Assembly (NCBI GenBank): GCA_963655255.1
Contig: CAVKEB010000009.1
Location: 1-64,000 of the forward strand
Length of the DNA stretch: 64,000 nt
Direction of reading: 5' to 3'
Origin: CAG-791 sp963655255
GTDB taxonomy: Bacteria; Bacillota; Clostridia; Lachnospirales; Lachnospiraceae
Shown: piece by piece, positions 7,623 through 15,982 of the stretch
How the letters are laid out: each line of letters begins with the position of its first letter
Position numbering within the stretch: the stretch's first letter is position 1
Position numbers and translations under genes: made by a program
The notes under the pieces: model-generated
The model's input: the letters and a program-made list of their open reading frames with translations, nothing else
Databases searched by the model: none
Told to the model about the DNA's origin: nothing

Positions 7623-9368
7623 TCACGCGCGCAGCTTCCAGTCTGCCGCCTTTGTCTGCAGATCCACCAGCCTGCGGTACAGACCGTTCTGCCGCATCAG
7701 TTCCTCGTGCGTCCCGCTCTCCGCAACGACGCCGCCGTCCAGAACGACGATCTTGTCTGCGTTTTCCACCGTTCTCATCCGGTGGGCGATCATAAGTACG
7801 GTCTTGCCCTGCACCAGCTGTGTAATCGCCTCCTGAATCTGCGTCTCATTGTCCACATCCAGCGAGGCCGTAGCCTCATCCAGAAGAATCACCGGCGCAT
7901 CCTTCAGCAGTGCGCGGGCAATGGACAGGCGCTGGCACTCACCGCCGGAGAGCGTGGAACCGTTCTCACCGATGACGGTCTGATAGCCCTTCGGAAGCTT
8001 CTCAATGAATTCATGGCAGTGAGCGGCCCTGGCGGCAGCCATGACCTCCTCATCCGAGGCGTCCTTGCGTCCCACCCGGATGTTCTCCATCACCGTGTTG
8101 TTGAACAGAACGACATTCTGGAACACCACGGAGAAGTCCTTCATCAGAGCGGATGGATCGATGGGCGCAATGTCTGTGCCGCCCAGAGTGATTTTTCCGC
8201 TGTCTGCATGATAAAATCCCGCAGCCAGGTTGGCGATGGTGCTCTTTCCGCCTCCGGAAGGTCCGACCAGTGCAGTGACCTGTCCCTGCTTTGCCGTGAA
8301 GGAGACATCCTTCAGAACCGTTTTGCCCGGCTCATAGGAAAAGCCCACATGGTCGAAGGTGATGTCGTAGCCGTCCGTCCGGTATTCTTTTCTCCCGTTC
8401 TCCTCCGGATAATTCTGAATGGTTTTCAGGCGGTCCACCTGCAGATCAACATTGAAGAGTTCCGCCATGTTGGTCATGGCGCCGGAGAGCGGATCGTACA
8501 GTCTGGATGCCGCAATGAGGAACAGAATATACGCAAAGAGCGTGGTTTCTCCGTGCAGCATCAGCGAATTTCCCACGACAATGACGGTTGCAAGGCCCAG
8601 ACGCAGGAACATCTGTCCGGCCGTGACCAGGCTGGCCGCTGCCGTTTCCGAAGAAATCTGCGCTTTCTCGGCGGCATCAATCTTCGCATCCAGCTTATGG
8701 AGATACTCCTCTTCCAGATTGCATGCCTTGATGTCCTGCACCGTTTCCAGGCACTCCTGAATACCATCCGCCAGGGTAAGCCTTGCATCAATGTGCCTCT
8801 TTCCCAGCTTTCCCTGGAGTCTTCGGGACAGCAGGACAATGGCAAAGGCCATCGGTGCCACCCACAGGAGCGCCAGTCCCATCCGCCAGTCATAAATCAG
8901 GAGTGCCGCGCAGACAATCGCGGTCGAGAGGATCGCTCCCCAGAACTGCGCCACCGTGTGGGAAAATGCGTGCTCGAAGCCCGCGCAGTCTCCCATGATG
9001 GTACTGGTCAGATCCGAGAGGTCGCGCTCATGGAAAAAGCGAAGCGGCAGAGTCCGCAGCTTCTCCGCCAGTGTGATGCGGCGGCGCTCACTCTCCTGAT
9101 AGGTTCCCAGGTAGGTCACGGTATACTGAAGATAATGCAGAATGAAAATCAGCGCCAGAACCACAATGCCGATTCCGGTATACAGAAGAACATTGGGCTG
9201 ACTGTCTCCCTCTCCCAGCACCGGCGCAAGAAATGCATCCAGCGTGACGGCCAGCAGTACAACCGGCAGCATCAGACTGATATCGGCAAGCGCGGAGTAG
9301 ACAATTCCTTTCAAAAGGTCCTTCGAACCCTGATCACTGAGGGCATATTTTTTCTGAAGATAGTTCAT
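7623..9368 (-). CDS. ABC exporter half-transporter, second subunit of the pair
   Basis: 581 residues: an N-terminal six-helix exporter domain (residues about 20-310) and a C-terminal ATPase with Walker A GPSGGGKST, signature LSGGECQR, Walker B VILLDEA and H-loop IAHRM. The ATG at 9368 has AAAGGAGG 7 nt upstream and overlaps the stop of the upstream ABC gene by ATGA, so the two are translationally coupled and presumably form a heterodimer. The cargo is unknown; pairs like this next to an AraC regulator and metal-related lipoproteins are often linked to siderophore or metal traffic (family knowledge), but direction and substrate are inference. Confidence 0.9.
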   Translation of the reverse strand: MNYLQKKYALSDQGSKDLLKGIVYSALADISLMLPVVLLAVTLDAFLAPVLGEGDSQPNVLLYTGIGIVVLALIFILHYLQYTVTYLGTYQESERRRITLAEKLRTLPLRFFHERDLSDLTSTIMGDCAGFEHAFSHTVAQFWGAILSTAIVCAALLIYDWRMGLALLWVAPMAFAIVLLSRRLQGKLGKRHIDARLTLADGIQECLETVQDIKACNLEEEYLHKLDAKIDAAEKAQISSETAAASLVTAGQMFLRLGLATVIVVGNSLMLHGETTLFAYILFLIAASRLYDPLSGAMTNMAELFNVDLQVDRLKTIQNYPEENGRKEYRTDGYDITFDHVGFSYEPGKTVLKDVSFTAKQGQVTALVGPSGGGKSTIANLAAGFYHADSGKITLGGTDIAPIDPSALMKDFSVVFQNVVLFNNTVMENIRVGRKDASDEEVMAAARAAHCHEFIEKLPKGYQTVIGENGSTLSGGECQRLSIARALLKDAPVILLDEATASLDVDNETQIQEAITQLVQGKTVLMIAHRMRTVENADKIVVLDGGVVAESGTHEELMRQNGLYRRLVDLQTKAADWKLRA

Positions 9369-11164
9369 GCCTGTCTGACCTCCTTTCCGATCTTCCACTG
9401 AACAGACGTCTGATAATCTCTCCACATGGCAGCGTACCGTCCTCCGGCCGCCAGAAGTTCCTCATGCGTCCCGCGCTCAAGGATTCTTCCCTCATCAAAC
9501 ACAAGAATCTCATTCGCGTTCTGCACGGTAGAAAGGCGGTGCGCGATCATCAGAACCGTCTTCTTCTGCGTCAGCTTCTCAAACGCGAGCTGGATCTGAT
9601 GCTCATTCTCAGCATCTGCAAACGCAGTGGCTTCGTCCAGGACAACGATGGGCGCATCCTTCAGAATGGCTCTTGCCAGTGCGATGCGCTGGTTCTCTCC
9701 TCCCGAGAGGTACGTGCCTGCACTTCCCACAACGGTATCAAGTCCGTCCGGCAGCCGGTCAATGATCTCCCTGCACTGCGCGGCTTCGGCTGCCCGCAGG
9801 ACTTCCTCCCGTGTGGCATCCGGCCGGGCGGCGCGGATGTTTTCCAGCAGGGTGTCCTTGAACAGCTTCGTGTTCTGGAACACAAACGCGATCTGGTTCA
9901 TCAGGGTCTTCTGGTCCATCTCGCGCACATCCACGCCGCCCACCAGGACACGACCCCCGGTGACATCATAGAAGCGCGGGATCAGCTGCGCCGCCGTGGA
10001 TTTGCCGCTTCCGGAAGCTCCCACGAGCGCAACGGTCCTGCCCGCCGGAATTTCAAAGGAAACATCCTCCAGCGCATTCTGCTCCGTGCCGGGATAACGG
10101 AAAGTGACATGTTCAAAGGAAACAGAAGCATCCTTCGGCTTCTGCGGGTGCTCCGCCGCGGCAAGCGGTTCCTCTTTCAGGATCCCCTCAATCCTGGTCA
10201 CCGCGCTCTTTGCTGCCATCAGCTGCTCCCCGGCGAACATAACGCGGCTCATCATGGTCGTGCAGACCGGCGTGAACAGGCTGTAGAACAGAAAGTCCAG
10301 CAGCACATCCTGACAGGCCGCCTGACCGGTCGCCCCCGCGAAAATCATGCACGCCACGGGAATCAGAAGAATAAACGTCCCGTTCAGAGCCACATTGAAG
10401 CCGGTCAGCGGAATGCGGCATTTCAGCGCATAACCGGAAGCGTATTTCTCATATTCCTCAATGGCCGCGTGGAAATTCCGGAACGAGTAAACCGTCTGCT
10501 GGAACACCTTCACCACAGGGATGCCGCGGATATACTCCACTGCCTCCTTGTTCATGGTTTCCAGCGCGTTCATGTAGCCTTCCATGAAATGCGCGTTGTC
10601 GCCTCCCATCATCTGCCTCATGAAGAAAAAGCTGATGACAAGCGGAACCAGGCAGCACAGCCCCAGCCTCCAGTCAAAGATAAGGATCAGAACGAGTACC
10701 GCAACCGGCATCACGACTGCACCCGTCAGGTCCGGGAGCTGATGCGCCAGAAACTCCTCCGTCAGTCCCGCGTTGTCATCCATGATCTTGCGCAGCCGTC
10801 CGCTGGCGTTCTGACTGAAATACCCGAGCGGCAGCGTCACGATATGGTGAAGCGCCGCCTTCCGCATATTGGACGCCGTGCGGAATGCGGCCAGATGGGA
10901 GCAGCACAGTGCGAGGAAATACAGCAGGATACTCAGAACCGAGAAGCCCACTGCCCGCCATGCATAGACGCCGCTCCCTGCGGCAAGGCTCATGTCTCCC
11001 GCCGCCAGTGCATGCAGAAGGTTCCTCACCACGAACCAGATACAGACAAACGGAATCATGGACAGCACCGTGCTGATGCCCGCCAGAATCATGCCTGCAA
11101 TCGTGAGCCAGTGCCGGTTTCCCGCATATGCAAACATTCTGGATATTTCGGAATTCTTTTTCAC
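9365..11164 (-). CDS. ABC exporter half-transporter, first subunit of the pair
   Basis: 599 residues, starting with GTG at 11164 behind GGAGATGTTCCT. An exporter-type membrane domain (about 20-300) precedes an ATPase with Walker A GASGSGKST, signature LSGGENQR, Walker B IVVLDEA, an alanine (ATAFAD) after the catalytic Glu, and H-loop IAHRLST. Both subunits keep a canonical Walker B Glu, so neither ATP site looks degenerate. The 72-bp gap to the lipoprotein gene contains a terminator-like hairpin, suggesting that this pair may be expressed at a different level from the lipoprotein. Confidence 0.9.
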   Translation of the reverse strand: MKKNSEISRMFAYAGNRHWLTIAGMILAGISTVLSMIPFVCIWFVVRNLLHALAAGDMSLAAGSGVYAWRAVGFSVLSILLYFLALCCSHLAAFRTASNMRKAALHHIVTLPLGYFSQNASGRLRKIMDDNAGLTEEFLAHQLPDLTGAVVMPVAVLVLILIFDWRLGLCCLVPLVISFFFMRQMMGGDNAHFMEGYMNALETMNKEAVEYIRGIPVVKVFQQTVYSFRNFHAAIEEYEKYASGYALKCRIPLTGFNVALNGTFILLIPVACMIFAGATGQAACQDVLLDFLFYSLFTPVCTTMMSRVMFAGEQLMAAKSAVTRIEGILKEEPLAAAEHPQKPKDASVSFEHVTFRYPGTEQNALEDVSFEIPAGRTVALVGASGSGKSTAAQLIPRFYDVTGGRVLVGGVDVREMDQKTLMNQIAFVFQNTKLFKDTLLENIRAARPDATREEVLRAAEAAQCREIIDRLPDGLDTVVGSAGTYLSGGENQRIALARAILKDAPIVVLDEATAFADAENEHQIQLAFEKLTQKKTVLMIAHRLSTVQNANEILVFDEGRILERGTHEELLAAGGRYAAMWRDYQTSVQWKIGKEVRQA

Positions 11165-11192
11165 AGGAACATCTCCTTTCCGAATGAAAACA

Positions 11193-11221
11193 GCAGAGAC
11201 CGAATTTTCTCCGGTCCCTGC
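11193..11221 (-). terminator. Hairpin between lipoprotein and ABC genes (partial terminator)
   Basis: GCAGGGACCG/CGGTCTCTGC imperfect stem, followed on the minus strand by TGTTTTC. There is hardly room for a promoter before the ABC start at 11164, so it more likely attenuates or protects an mRNA end than separates two units. Confidence 0.45.
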
Positions 11222-11236
11222 CTTTTTGTTTGCCGT

Positions 11237-12058
11237 TTACTCAGACAGATTCTCGGTGCAGAACAGCTGGATGCACTGCTCAATCATATCCGGATCGCAG
11301 TCCGTGGAAATGCCGGAAGCCAGCCAGTAGGCATACTTACCGGCATCATACTGACCAAGTGCCTCCAGATCGCTGCCGTAACGGAACTCGATGTGATAGG
11401 TGGTTGCGGAGGTATCGGGTGCCATGCAGAAATACGTGAACTCGCCGGAATCGGCATCGTCGCTCTCATACTCATAGAGGCCGCGGACTTCCTCCATTCC
11501 GACATAATGATAGGTGTGGGAGAACAGTTCCTTTCCATCCGCGTCATAGCCTTTGATGACAGAGTTCTCGCCGTCAAATTCCAGCGTACTCAGTCCCTCG
11601 GTAAAGGAGCAGTCATACGCTCCGCCTCCATCGGCATAGGCCTTCACCGCCTCTTCTCCGTAAACCGTGCCGGTCACCATGGAAGAAAGTTTGTCATAGG
11701 CGGCCTGCGCGTTCTCTTCTCCCACCAGTTCCGCACAGTCATCCAGCCAGAGCTGTTCGTACTGACTGTCCAGAATGACCGGCCAGAGCTCCTGATAAGT
11801 GCCTGTCAAATCCACCATCAGCTGCTCCGCTGCAGCCTCATTGTCATCCTTCGATGAAGCATCGTCGGAAACAGACTCGGAAACCTCTGCAGAAGCATCT
11901 TCGGAAGCCGGCTCTGAAACAGACTCCGATGCAGCATCAGTGGCAGCTGTCTCTGCGGACTGCGCCGACTCCGGCTCCGCTGTGCTTCCGCAGCCGACCG
12001 ACATGGAGAGCGCCAGCGTCAGCGCCAGAAACAGGCTCGTGATTTTCTTCTTTTTCAT
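11237..12058 (-). CDS. Lipoprotein, possibly ZinT-like
   Basis: 273 residues. A lysine-rich start and hydrophobic core end in the lipobox SMSVGC-GST (Cys 23), followed by a Ser/Glu/Ala-rich linker to about residue 75, so the mature protein is anchored outside the membrane. The folded part contains a run of strands (TLEFDGENSVIKGY, KELFSHTYHYVG, GLYEYESDDADSGEFTYF) ending in TYHIEFRYGSDLEALGQY, which to my eye resembles the zinc-binding ZinT/YodA calycin-like fold; the His pattern of ZinT is not fully present. GAGGAGGATC lies before the ATG. It sits between an AraC regulator and an ABC pair, as expected for a substrate-binding or sensing accessory protein. Confidence 0.6.
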   Translation of the reverse strand: MKKKKITSLFLALTLALSMSVGCGSTAEPESAQSAETAATDAASESVSEPASEDASAEVSESVSDDASSKDDNEAAAEQLMVDLTGTYQELWPVILDSQYEQLWLDDCAELVGEENAQAAYDKLSSMVTGTVYGEEAVKAYADGGGAYDCSFTEGLSTLEFDGENSVIKGYDADGKELFSHTYHYVGMEEVRGLYEYESDDADSGEFTYFCMAPDTSATTYHIEFRYGSDLEALGQYDAGKYAYWLASGISTDCDPDMIEQCIQLFCTENLSE

Positions 12059-12081
12059 AAAAAATGATCCTCCTCTTGATA

Positions 12082-12127
12082 AAAATAATCGCCGTGGTTA
12101 GTTTTTCCTAACCACGGCGATTATTTT
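12082..12127. terminator. Perfect 20-bp stem between araC and the lipoprotein gene
   Basis: Left arm 12082-12101 and right arm 12108-12127 pair without mismatch around a TTTTTC loop; on the minus strand TTTTT follows the stem. It ends only 24 bp before the lipoprotein ATG, and those 24 bp are the ribosome site, so no promoter fits between. It therefore acts either as terminator of the folT-araC message with promoter sequence upstream, or as a conditional attenuator. The inner part reads GGTTAG-N6-CTAACC. Confidence 0.8.
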
Positions 12128-12178
12128 AAAATTCACGGTCTGTCGCTGCAATGACTAAGCGGACCTCTTTCTATCCAT

Positions 12179-13210
12179 TCAGACTTTTTTCCGATATGCG
12201 GTTGGAGACATGCCGTATTCCGCGCAGAATGCGGCAGTAAATTTATTGGGATTCAGATAGCCGACCTGCAGGGCAATTTCACCGACCGGCGCACTGCTCT
12301 CCCGGAGCAGCCGCTCCGCCGACTGCAGGCGGTATTTTTTCATATATGCATAGATGGAATCTCCGTAAACGCCGCGGAAACATTTCTTCATGACGGTGGG
12401 AGAAATGTCAAATCGCTCTGAGAGCTCCTCAATCGTATAGTGTTCCGGGAAATGTTCCATCAGAAAGGCATGGATTCTCTTGACCGTTTCGATCTGCGCC
12501 GCCGGAAAATACACGTATTCTGCAGGACTCTTTCCGGGTTTCAGACCCGTCATCACCAGCAGAAGCTCCAGCACCTTGACGCGGATGTATCCGTACCGAA
12601 TGGCCGCAGGAACCCGGTACAGCTCCGAAAAGATATGCTCCACCGTCGTGTCCGCGCGGAGAATCGTGAACCGGTCCGCCCGCGACAGCGCCTGAATCCG
12701 GGCAAGATCCACCGACAGGAGCTGCAGCACCTTCTCCATTTCCCCCGTAATGGCGGAAAAATCAATCGTCACGGTAATCCCGTGATAGTGAGAGGTCGGA
12801 AACTCCGACTGATGCGCATGGTCATGCAGCGAGCAGAAGGAAAGGTCCCCTGCCGACATGTAGCAGTACCGGCTCTTCCCGAACAGACACTCGCATCGCC
12901 CTTCCCTGCAGTAATTGATTTCCATGACATTCGGGGCCGGCTGTTGGTTTTTGTTGCAGTACGCCATGTGCATGTCGTTGTAGACGAGTTCGATGCCGGG
13001 GAACACCCGGTACAGCGTGATGTCTCCCGTCCCGCTTTCATTCTCCAGATGAAAACGTTCCGCGCTCCCCTCCGTCCCGTCATTCCCACTGGCAGAAGGG
13101 CCGTACAGGTCAATGCTCGTAAATCCGCCGCGGCGTGATTTTGCCTCCGGCGGATTCTCTTCTTCGTCCGGCTGCAGAATATTCTTCACCATTTCATAGG
13201 GACTGTCCAT
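12179..13210 (-). CDS. AraC-family transcriptional regulator
   Basis: 343 residues. The C-terminal third holds the two helix-turn-helix units of AraC proteins: YTIEELSERFDISPTVMKKC and APVGEIALQVGYLNPNKF, closing with YGMSPTAYRKK. The N-terminal two thirds have a Cys/Tyr-rich effector portion (CREGRCECLFGKSRYCYMSA, then HDHAHQSEFPTSHYHG), as in PchR/siderophore-type AraC members; the ligand is not known. The ATG at 13210 lies 6 bp after the folT stop, behind GGAAGTAAGAACAG, so it is coupled to folT. It probably controls the downstream lipoprotein and ABC genes. Confidence 0.85.
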   Translation of the reverse strand: MDSPYEMVKNILQPDEEENPPEAKSRRGGFTSIDLYGPSASGNDGTEGSAERFHLENESGTGDITLYRVFPGIELVYNDMHMAYCNKNQQPAPNVMEINYCREGRCECLFGKSRYCYMSAGDLSFCSLHDHAHQSEFPTSHYHGITVTIDFSAITGEMEKVLQLLSVDLARIQALSRADRFTILRADTTVEHIFSELYRVPAAIRYGYIRVKVLELLLVMTGLKPGKSPAEYVYFPAAQIETVKRIHAFLMEHFPEHYTIEELSERFDISPTVMKKCFRGVYGDSIYAYMKKYRLQSAERLLRESSAPVGEIALQVGYLNPNKFTAAFCAEYGMSPTAYRKKV

Positions 13211-13216
13211 CTGTTC

Positions 13217-13924
13217 TTACTTCCGATCCCTCCAGTACTTCTTTGCGGCCTTCTGCACCGCAGTCAGAACGGCGAAGACGACCAACGTGTCAATCGGCAG
13301 CTGGATGAGATTGGAGACGATCCGGTGCGGCAGGAGGGCCCAGAAGCCCTTTCCATACAGCATATCCAGCCACAGGGTATTGAGTCCGACGTTGACAATG
13401 AGCTTGACCAGAATCTCCGGCACGAGCACCCGCCAGAACGTCACCTTCTTATGATAAAGGAATACGCCGAAAATCACCGCCGCGACCGCCGCGCTGATGG
13501 CAAATCCCGGGAAAAAGCTTCCGTCCGGATTGATGAAGAACTTCAGAAAATCCATCACTGCGCCGAAGACGCCGCCGACTACCGGTCCCATCAGGTAATC
13601 CACCATCAGGTTCGGGATCTCCGAGACGCCGATCTTCATGTAGGGGTTCAGGCGGATCGATCCGACGAAGCTTAAGACCACCGACAATGCCCCCATGACG
13701 CCGCAGAAAACGATATTCCGCAGCTCTCCGAATTCCGCCGCCGAGCTGGCCCAGATGCCTTTCGTCGCGGTCTTGCTGTCGTCTGCTCCGCCCTGTCTTT
13801 CTGCCTGCATGTTTTCTGCCGGAGCAGAGTCGTTCTGCACGCGGCCTTCCGCATTGCAGCCTTCCTGCACCGAAGCCTTCCTGTTCTGTTCCAGTTTCTT
13901 CTGATTATTGTCCGTGTTTGTCAT
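13217..13924 (-). CDS. folT: Folate-family ECF transporter S component (FolT-type)
   Basis: 235 residues. After about 70 hydrophilic residues (Gln/Ala/Asp-rich, unusual in length) come six membrane segments with the FolT-family pattern: FCGVMGALSVVLSFVGSIRL, IGVSEIPNLMVDYLMGPVVG, FGAVMDFLKFFINPDGSFFP, LNTLWLDMLYGKGF and LLPHRIVSNLIQLPIDTLVV. Such proteins bind the vitamin and work with a shared EcfAAT module encoded elsewhere. The ATG at 13924 has GAGGAGGTATTTTT. The leader resembles a THF riboswitch (13988-14129), which independently supports folate or a folate precursor as substrate. First gene of the araC/lipoprotein/ABC run. Confidence 0.85.
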   Translation of the reverse strand: MTNTDNNQKKLEQNRKASVQEGCNAEGRVQNDSAPAENMQAERQGGADDSKTATKGIWASSAAEFGELRNIVFCGVMGALSVVLSFVGSIRLNPYMKIGVSEIPNLMVDYLMGPVVGGVFGAVMDFLKFFINPDGSFFPGFAISAAVAAVIFGVFLYHKKVTFWRVLVPEILVKLIVNVGLNTLWLDMLYGKGFWALLPHRIVSNLIQLPIDTLVVFAVLTAVQKAAKKYWRDRK

Positions 13925-13931
13925 AAAAATA

Positions 13932-13969
13932 CCTCCTCTGCGCAGGTATTCCGTACCGCACAAAGGAGG
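13932..13969 (-). promoter_or_regulatory. Shine-Dalgarno-sequestering hairpin of folT
   Basis: CCTCCT (13969-13964 on the minus strand) can pair with the AGGAGG ribosome site (13937-13932), with GCG/CGC inside. It lies directly downstream of the riboswitch-like domain and would serve as a translational expression platform. Confidence 0.55.
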
Positions 13970-13987
13970 CAGATGCACTCATCTTAT

Positions 13988-14129
13988 GCAGCAGCGGGAT
14001 GCGGAACAAACACCGTAGGCAGATTCCTCTGCCTTTCGTCCGCAGGACAACTCCCTGTTCCCGCGGCACTACAGGTTCTCCACCGGCAACTTCCGGCAGG
14101 AAACCAACGCGCTCATTCCTACTCTGCAA
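13988..14129 (-). promoter_or_regulatory. Candidate tetrahydrofolate riboswitch
   Basis: On the minus strand the 5' part reads GAGTAGGAATGAGCGCGTTG and the 3' part CGGTGTTTGTTCCGCATCC, both close to the conserved flanks of the THF-I aptamer (GAGUAG...GCGUU and CGGUG...GCAUCC). GGAATGAG pairs with TTTGTTCC (wobbles included) and GCAG with CTGC closes the base. The inner loop is longer than usual (about 140 nt in total). It begins 6 nt after the stop of the small ftsZ-linked gene and precedes folT. Decisive test: a covariance search with the Rfam THF model. Confidence 0.62.
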
Positions 14130-14134
14130 CTCTT

Positions 14135-14347
14135 TTAAATTTGATTGATCTTGTCCATGATCGCGGAGGCGATTCCGCACCGGTCCGGCATCTTACTGCC
14201 GTCCGAGAGATCTCCCTCCAGCTCAATGTCAAAGCACCGGTCCGCGAGCTCCATCAGTTTATCTTCGGAAAGTCCTGCGGCTTTTGCCGCCGACAAACCG
14301 AATTCCTTCTCCAGAAACTCCAGTTCCCTCTCCGTAAATACAATCAT
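14135..14347 (-). CDS. Small conserved-type protein downstream of ftsZ
   Basis: 70 residues, acidic and predicted helical, with IVFTERELEFLEKEFGLS at the start and DIELEGDLSDGSKMPDRC later. I do not recognise a named family, although short acidic proteins of this kind with a FTE-x-ELxFLEKEFG start do occur in Lachnospiraceae. It lies 31 bp after the ftsZ stop with GGGAAATAG before its ATG and no terminator between, so it is probably cotranscribed with ftsZ. No cysteine pair, signal or membrane segment is seen. Confidence 0.65.
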   Translation of the reverse strand: MIVFTERELEFLEKEFGLSAAKAAGLSEDKLMELADRCFDIELEGDLSDGSKMPDRCGIASAIMDKINQI

Positions 14348-14378
14348 CTATTTCCCAAAGCCTCAATGGATGACGGGA

Positions 14379-15773
14379 TTACATGCTGCTGTCGTCATCG
14401 TTGTCCTTGCGGGACAGGAAGGACGGGATCACGATGTTCTGGGTGTCACCCGTGTGAATGCTGCCCGGATTGAAGTGATACTGCGGTGCCTGATATCTGG
14501 GCTGCGGAGCCGCCTGCTGGCCTGCTCCCGCGGCGCCGTATCCCTGGCCTGCATTCTGCTGCGGCTGGGCGTAAGCGCCCTGACCCGGAACGCCGTAGGC
14601 CGGTGCTGCTCCCTGGCCTGCGCCATACTGCGCGCCATAGTTCGTTCCGGCAGGCTGGCCGTTCTGGACAAAGCCCTGGCGCTGACCCGCGTTCTGCTGC
14701 GGCTGAGCGTAAGGATTCGGCTGGAATCCTCCCTGCACTCCCTGGAAGGTCGGGTTCGGCGTGAACGGCTTCTTCATGAACGGATTCTGCTGCGCCTCGG
14801 GCTCTTCCTTCTTTTTCTGCTGGCGCTGGCCGATGCCGGTTGCAATCACCGTGACATTGCAGCTGTCCGCATTGGACTCGTCGTACTTCGCACCGAAGAT
14901 AACGTTGATGTCATCGCCGGTGATGTCGCGGATATAGGAAGCCGCGTCATTGGCATCGAACAGGGAAATGTCACCGGAAATATTCAGAATGACATCCGTT
15001 GCGCCGTCAATGGAGGTCTCCAGAAGAGGAGATTCCACGGCCATCTTCACGGCCTCGGTTGCCTTGTCATCGCCCTTGCCGAAGCCGATGCCGACGTGGG
15101 CAATGCCCTTGTCGCGCATAACGGTCTGCACATCCGCGAAGTCCAGATTGATGATGGACGGAACATTGATCAGATCCGTGATTCCCTGAACGGCCTGCTG
15201 CAGAACCTCATCGGCCTTGCGCAGTGCATCCGGAAGGGTCGTTCTGCGGTCCATGATCTCCAGAAGGCGGTCATTCGGAATCACGATCAGCGTATCCACG
15301 TTGGGGGTGATGTTCTCAATGCCGGACATTGCCTTCTGCATTCTGGCTCTTGCCTCGAAGCTGAACGGCTTCGTGACAACGCCGACCGTCAGGATGCCCT
15401 GCTCCTTGGCGAGCTTCGCAACCACGGGAGCCGCACCGGTTCCGGTACCGCCGCCCATGCCGCAGGTGACGAACACCATGTCCGCGCCCTTGAGCGATGC
15501 GGTGATCTCCTCCGCGCTCTCCTCTGCGGCCTTCTTGCCGACCTCAGGGTTTGCGCCTGCGCCCAGTCCTCTTGTCAGCTTCGCTCCGATCTGGAGAAGC
15601 TTCGGGGCCTTGCAGCGCTGCAGAGCCTGCACATCGGTATTCACGCCGATGAATTCCACTCCGCTGATTTCCTCTTCCACCATTCGGTTTACTGCGTTGT
15701 TTCCGGCTCCGCCAACACCTACGACGATAATTCTGCAAGCGGTTTCGTTTTCGTCTGTCTTGATCTCCAGCAC
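14379..15773 (-). CDS. ftsZ: Cell-division GTPase FtsZ
   Basis: 464 residues. FtsZ is the tubulin homologue that forms the cytoplasmic Z ring. The GTP-binding signature GGGTGTGAAPV and the VVGVGGAGNNAVNRM start are intact; the catalytic T7-loop region reads NLDFADVQTVM. Residues about 325-440 form an unusually long Gln/Gly/Ala/Tyr/Pro-rich disordered linker, ending in the conserved tail IVIPSFLSRK that binds FtsA/SepF-type partners. It starts with GTG at 15773 behind AAGGAGG. It ends the division cluster, about 210 bp after divIB; that gap may hold its own promoter. Confidence 0.97.
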   Translation of the reverse strand: MLEIKTDENETACRIIVVGVGGAGNNAVNRMVEEEISGVEFIGVNTDVQALQRCKAPKLLQIGAKLTRGLGAGANPEVGKKAAEESAEEITASLKGADMVFVTCGMGGGTGTGAAPVVAKLAKEQGILTVGVVTKPFSFEARARMQKAMSGIENITPNVDTLIVIPNDRLLEIMDRRTTLPDALRKADEVLQQAVQGITDLINVPSIINLDFADVQTVMRDKGIAHVGIGFGKGDDKATEAVKMAVESPLLETSIDGATDVILNISGDISLFDANDAASYIRDITGDDINVIFGAKYDESNADSCNVTVIATGIGQRQQKKKEEPEAQQNPFMKKPFTPNPTFQGVQGGFQPNPYAQPQQNAGQRQGFVQNGQPAGTNYGAQYGAGQGAAPAYGVPGQGAYAQPQQNAGQGYGAAGAGQQAAPQPRYQAPQYHFNPGSIHTGDTQNIVIPSFLSRKDNDDDSSM

Positions 15774-15982
15774 GGTAGTGCCTCCTTATGAATTATTTTT
15801 TCTATTCTTTATCACTTCAGCTGCAATCTATCCCGGCGCGGTCCGGCATCTGACTGCCGTTCCGGGCCGGGTTCCGATAAAAAGCATCGGAACTTACTCA
15901 GAAATACGCATTCGTATACAAAGTTTAATATACAATCGTATTCCGGAATAATCAATAAATAAACGGACGGTTCACGTTCTTT

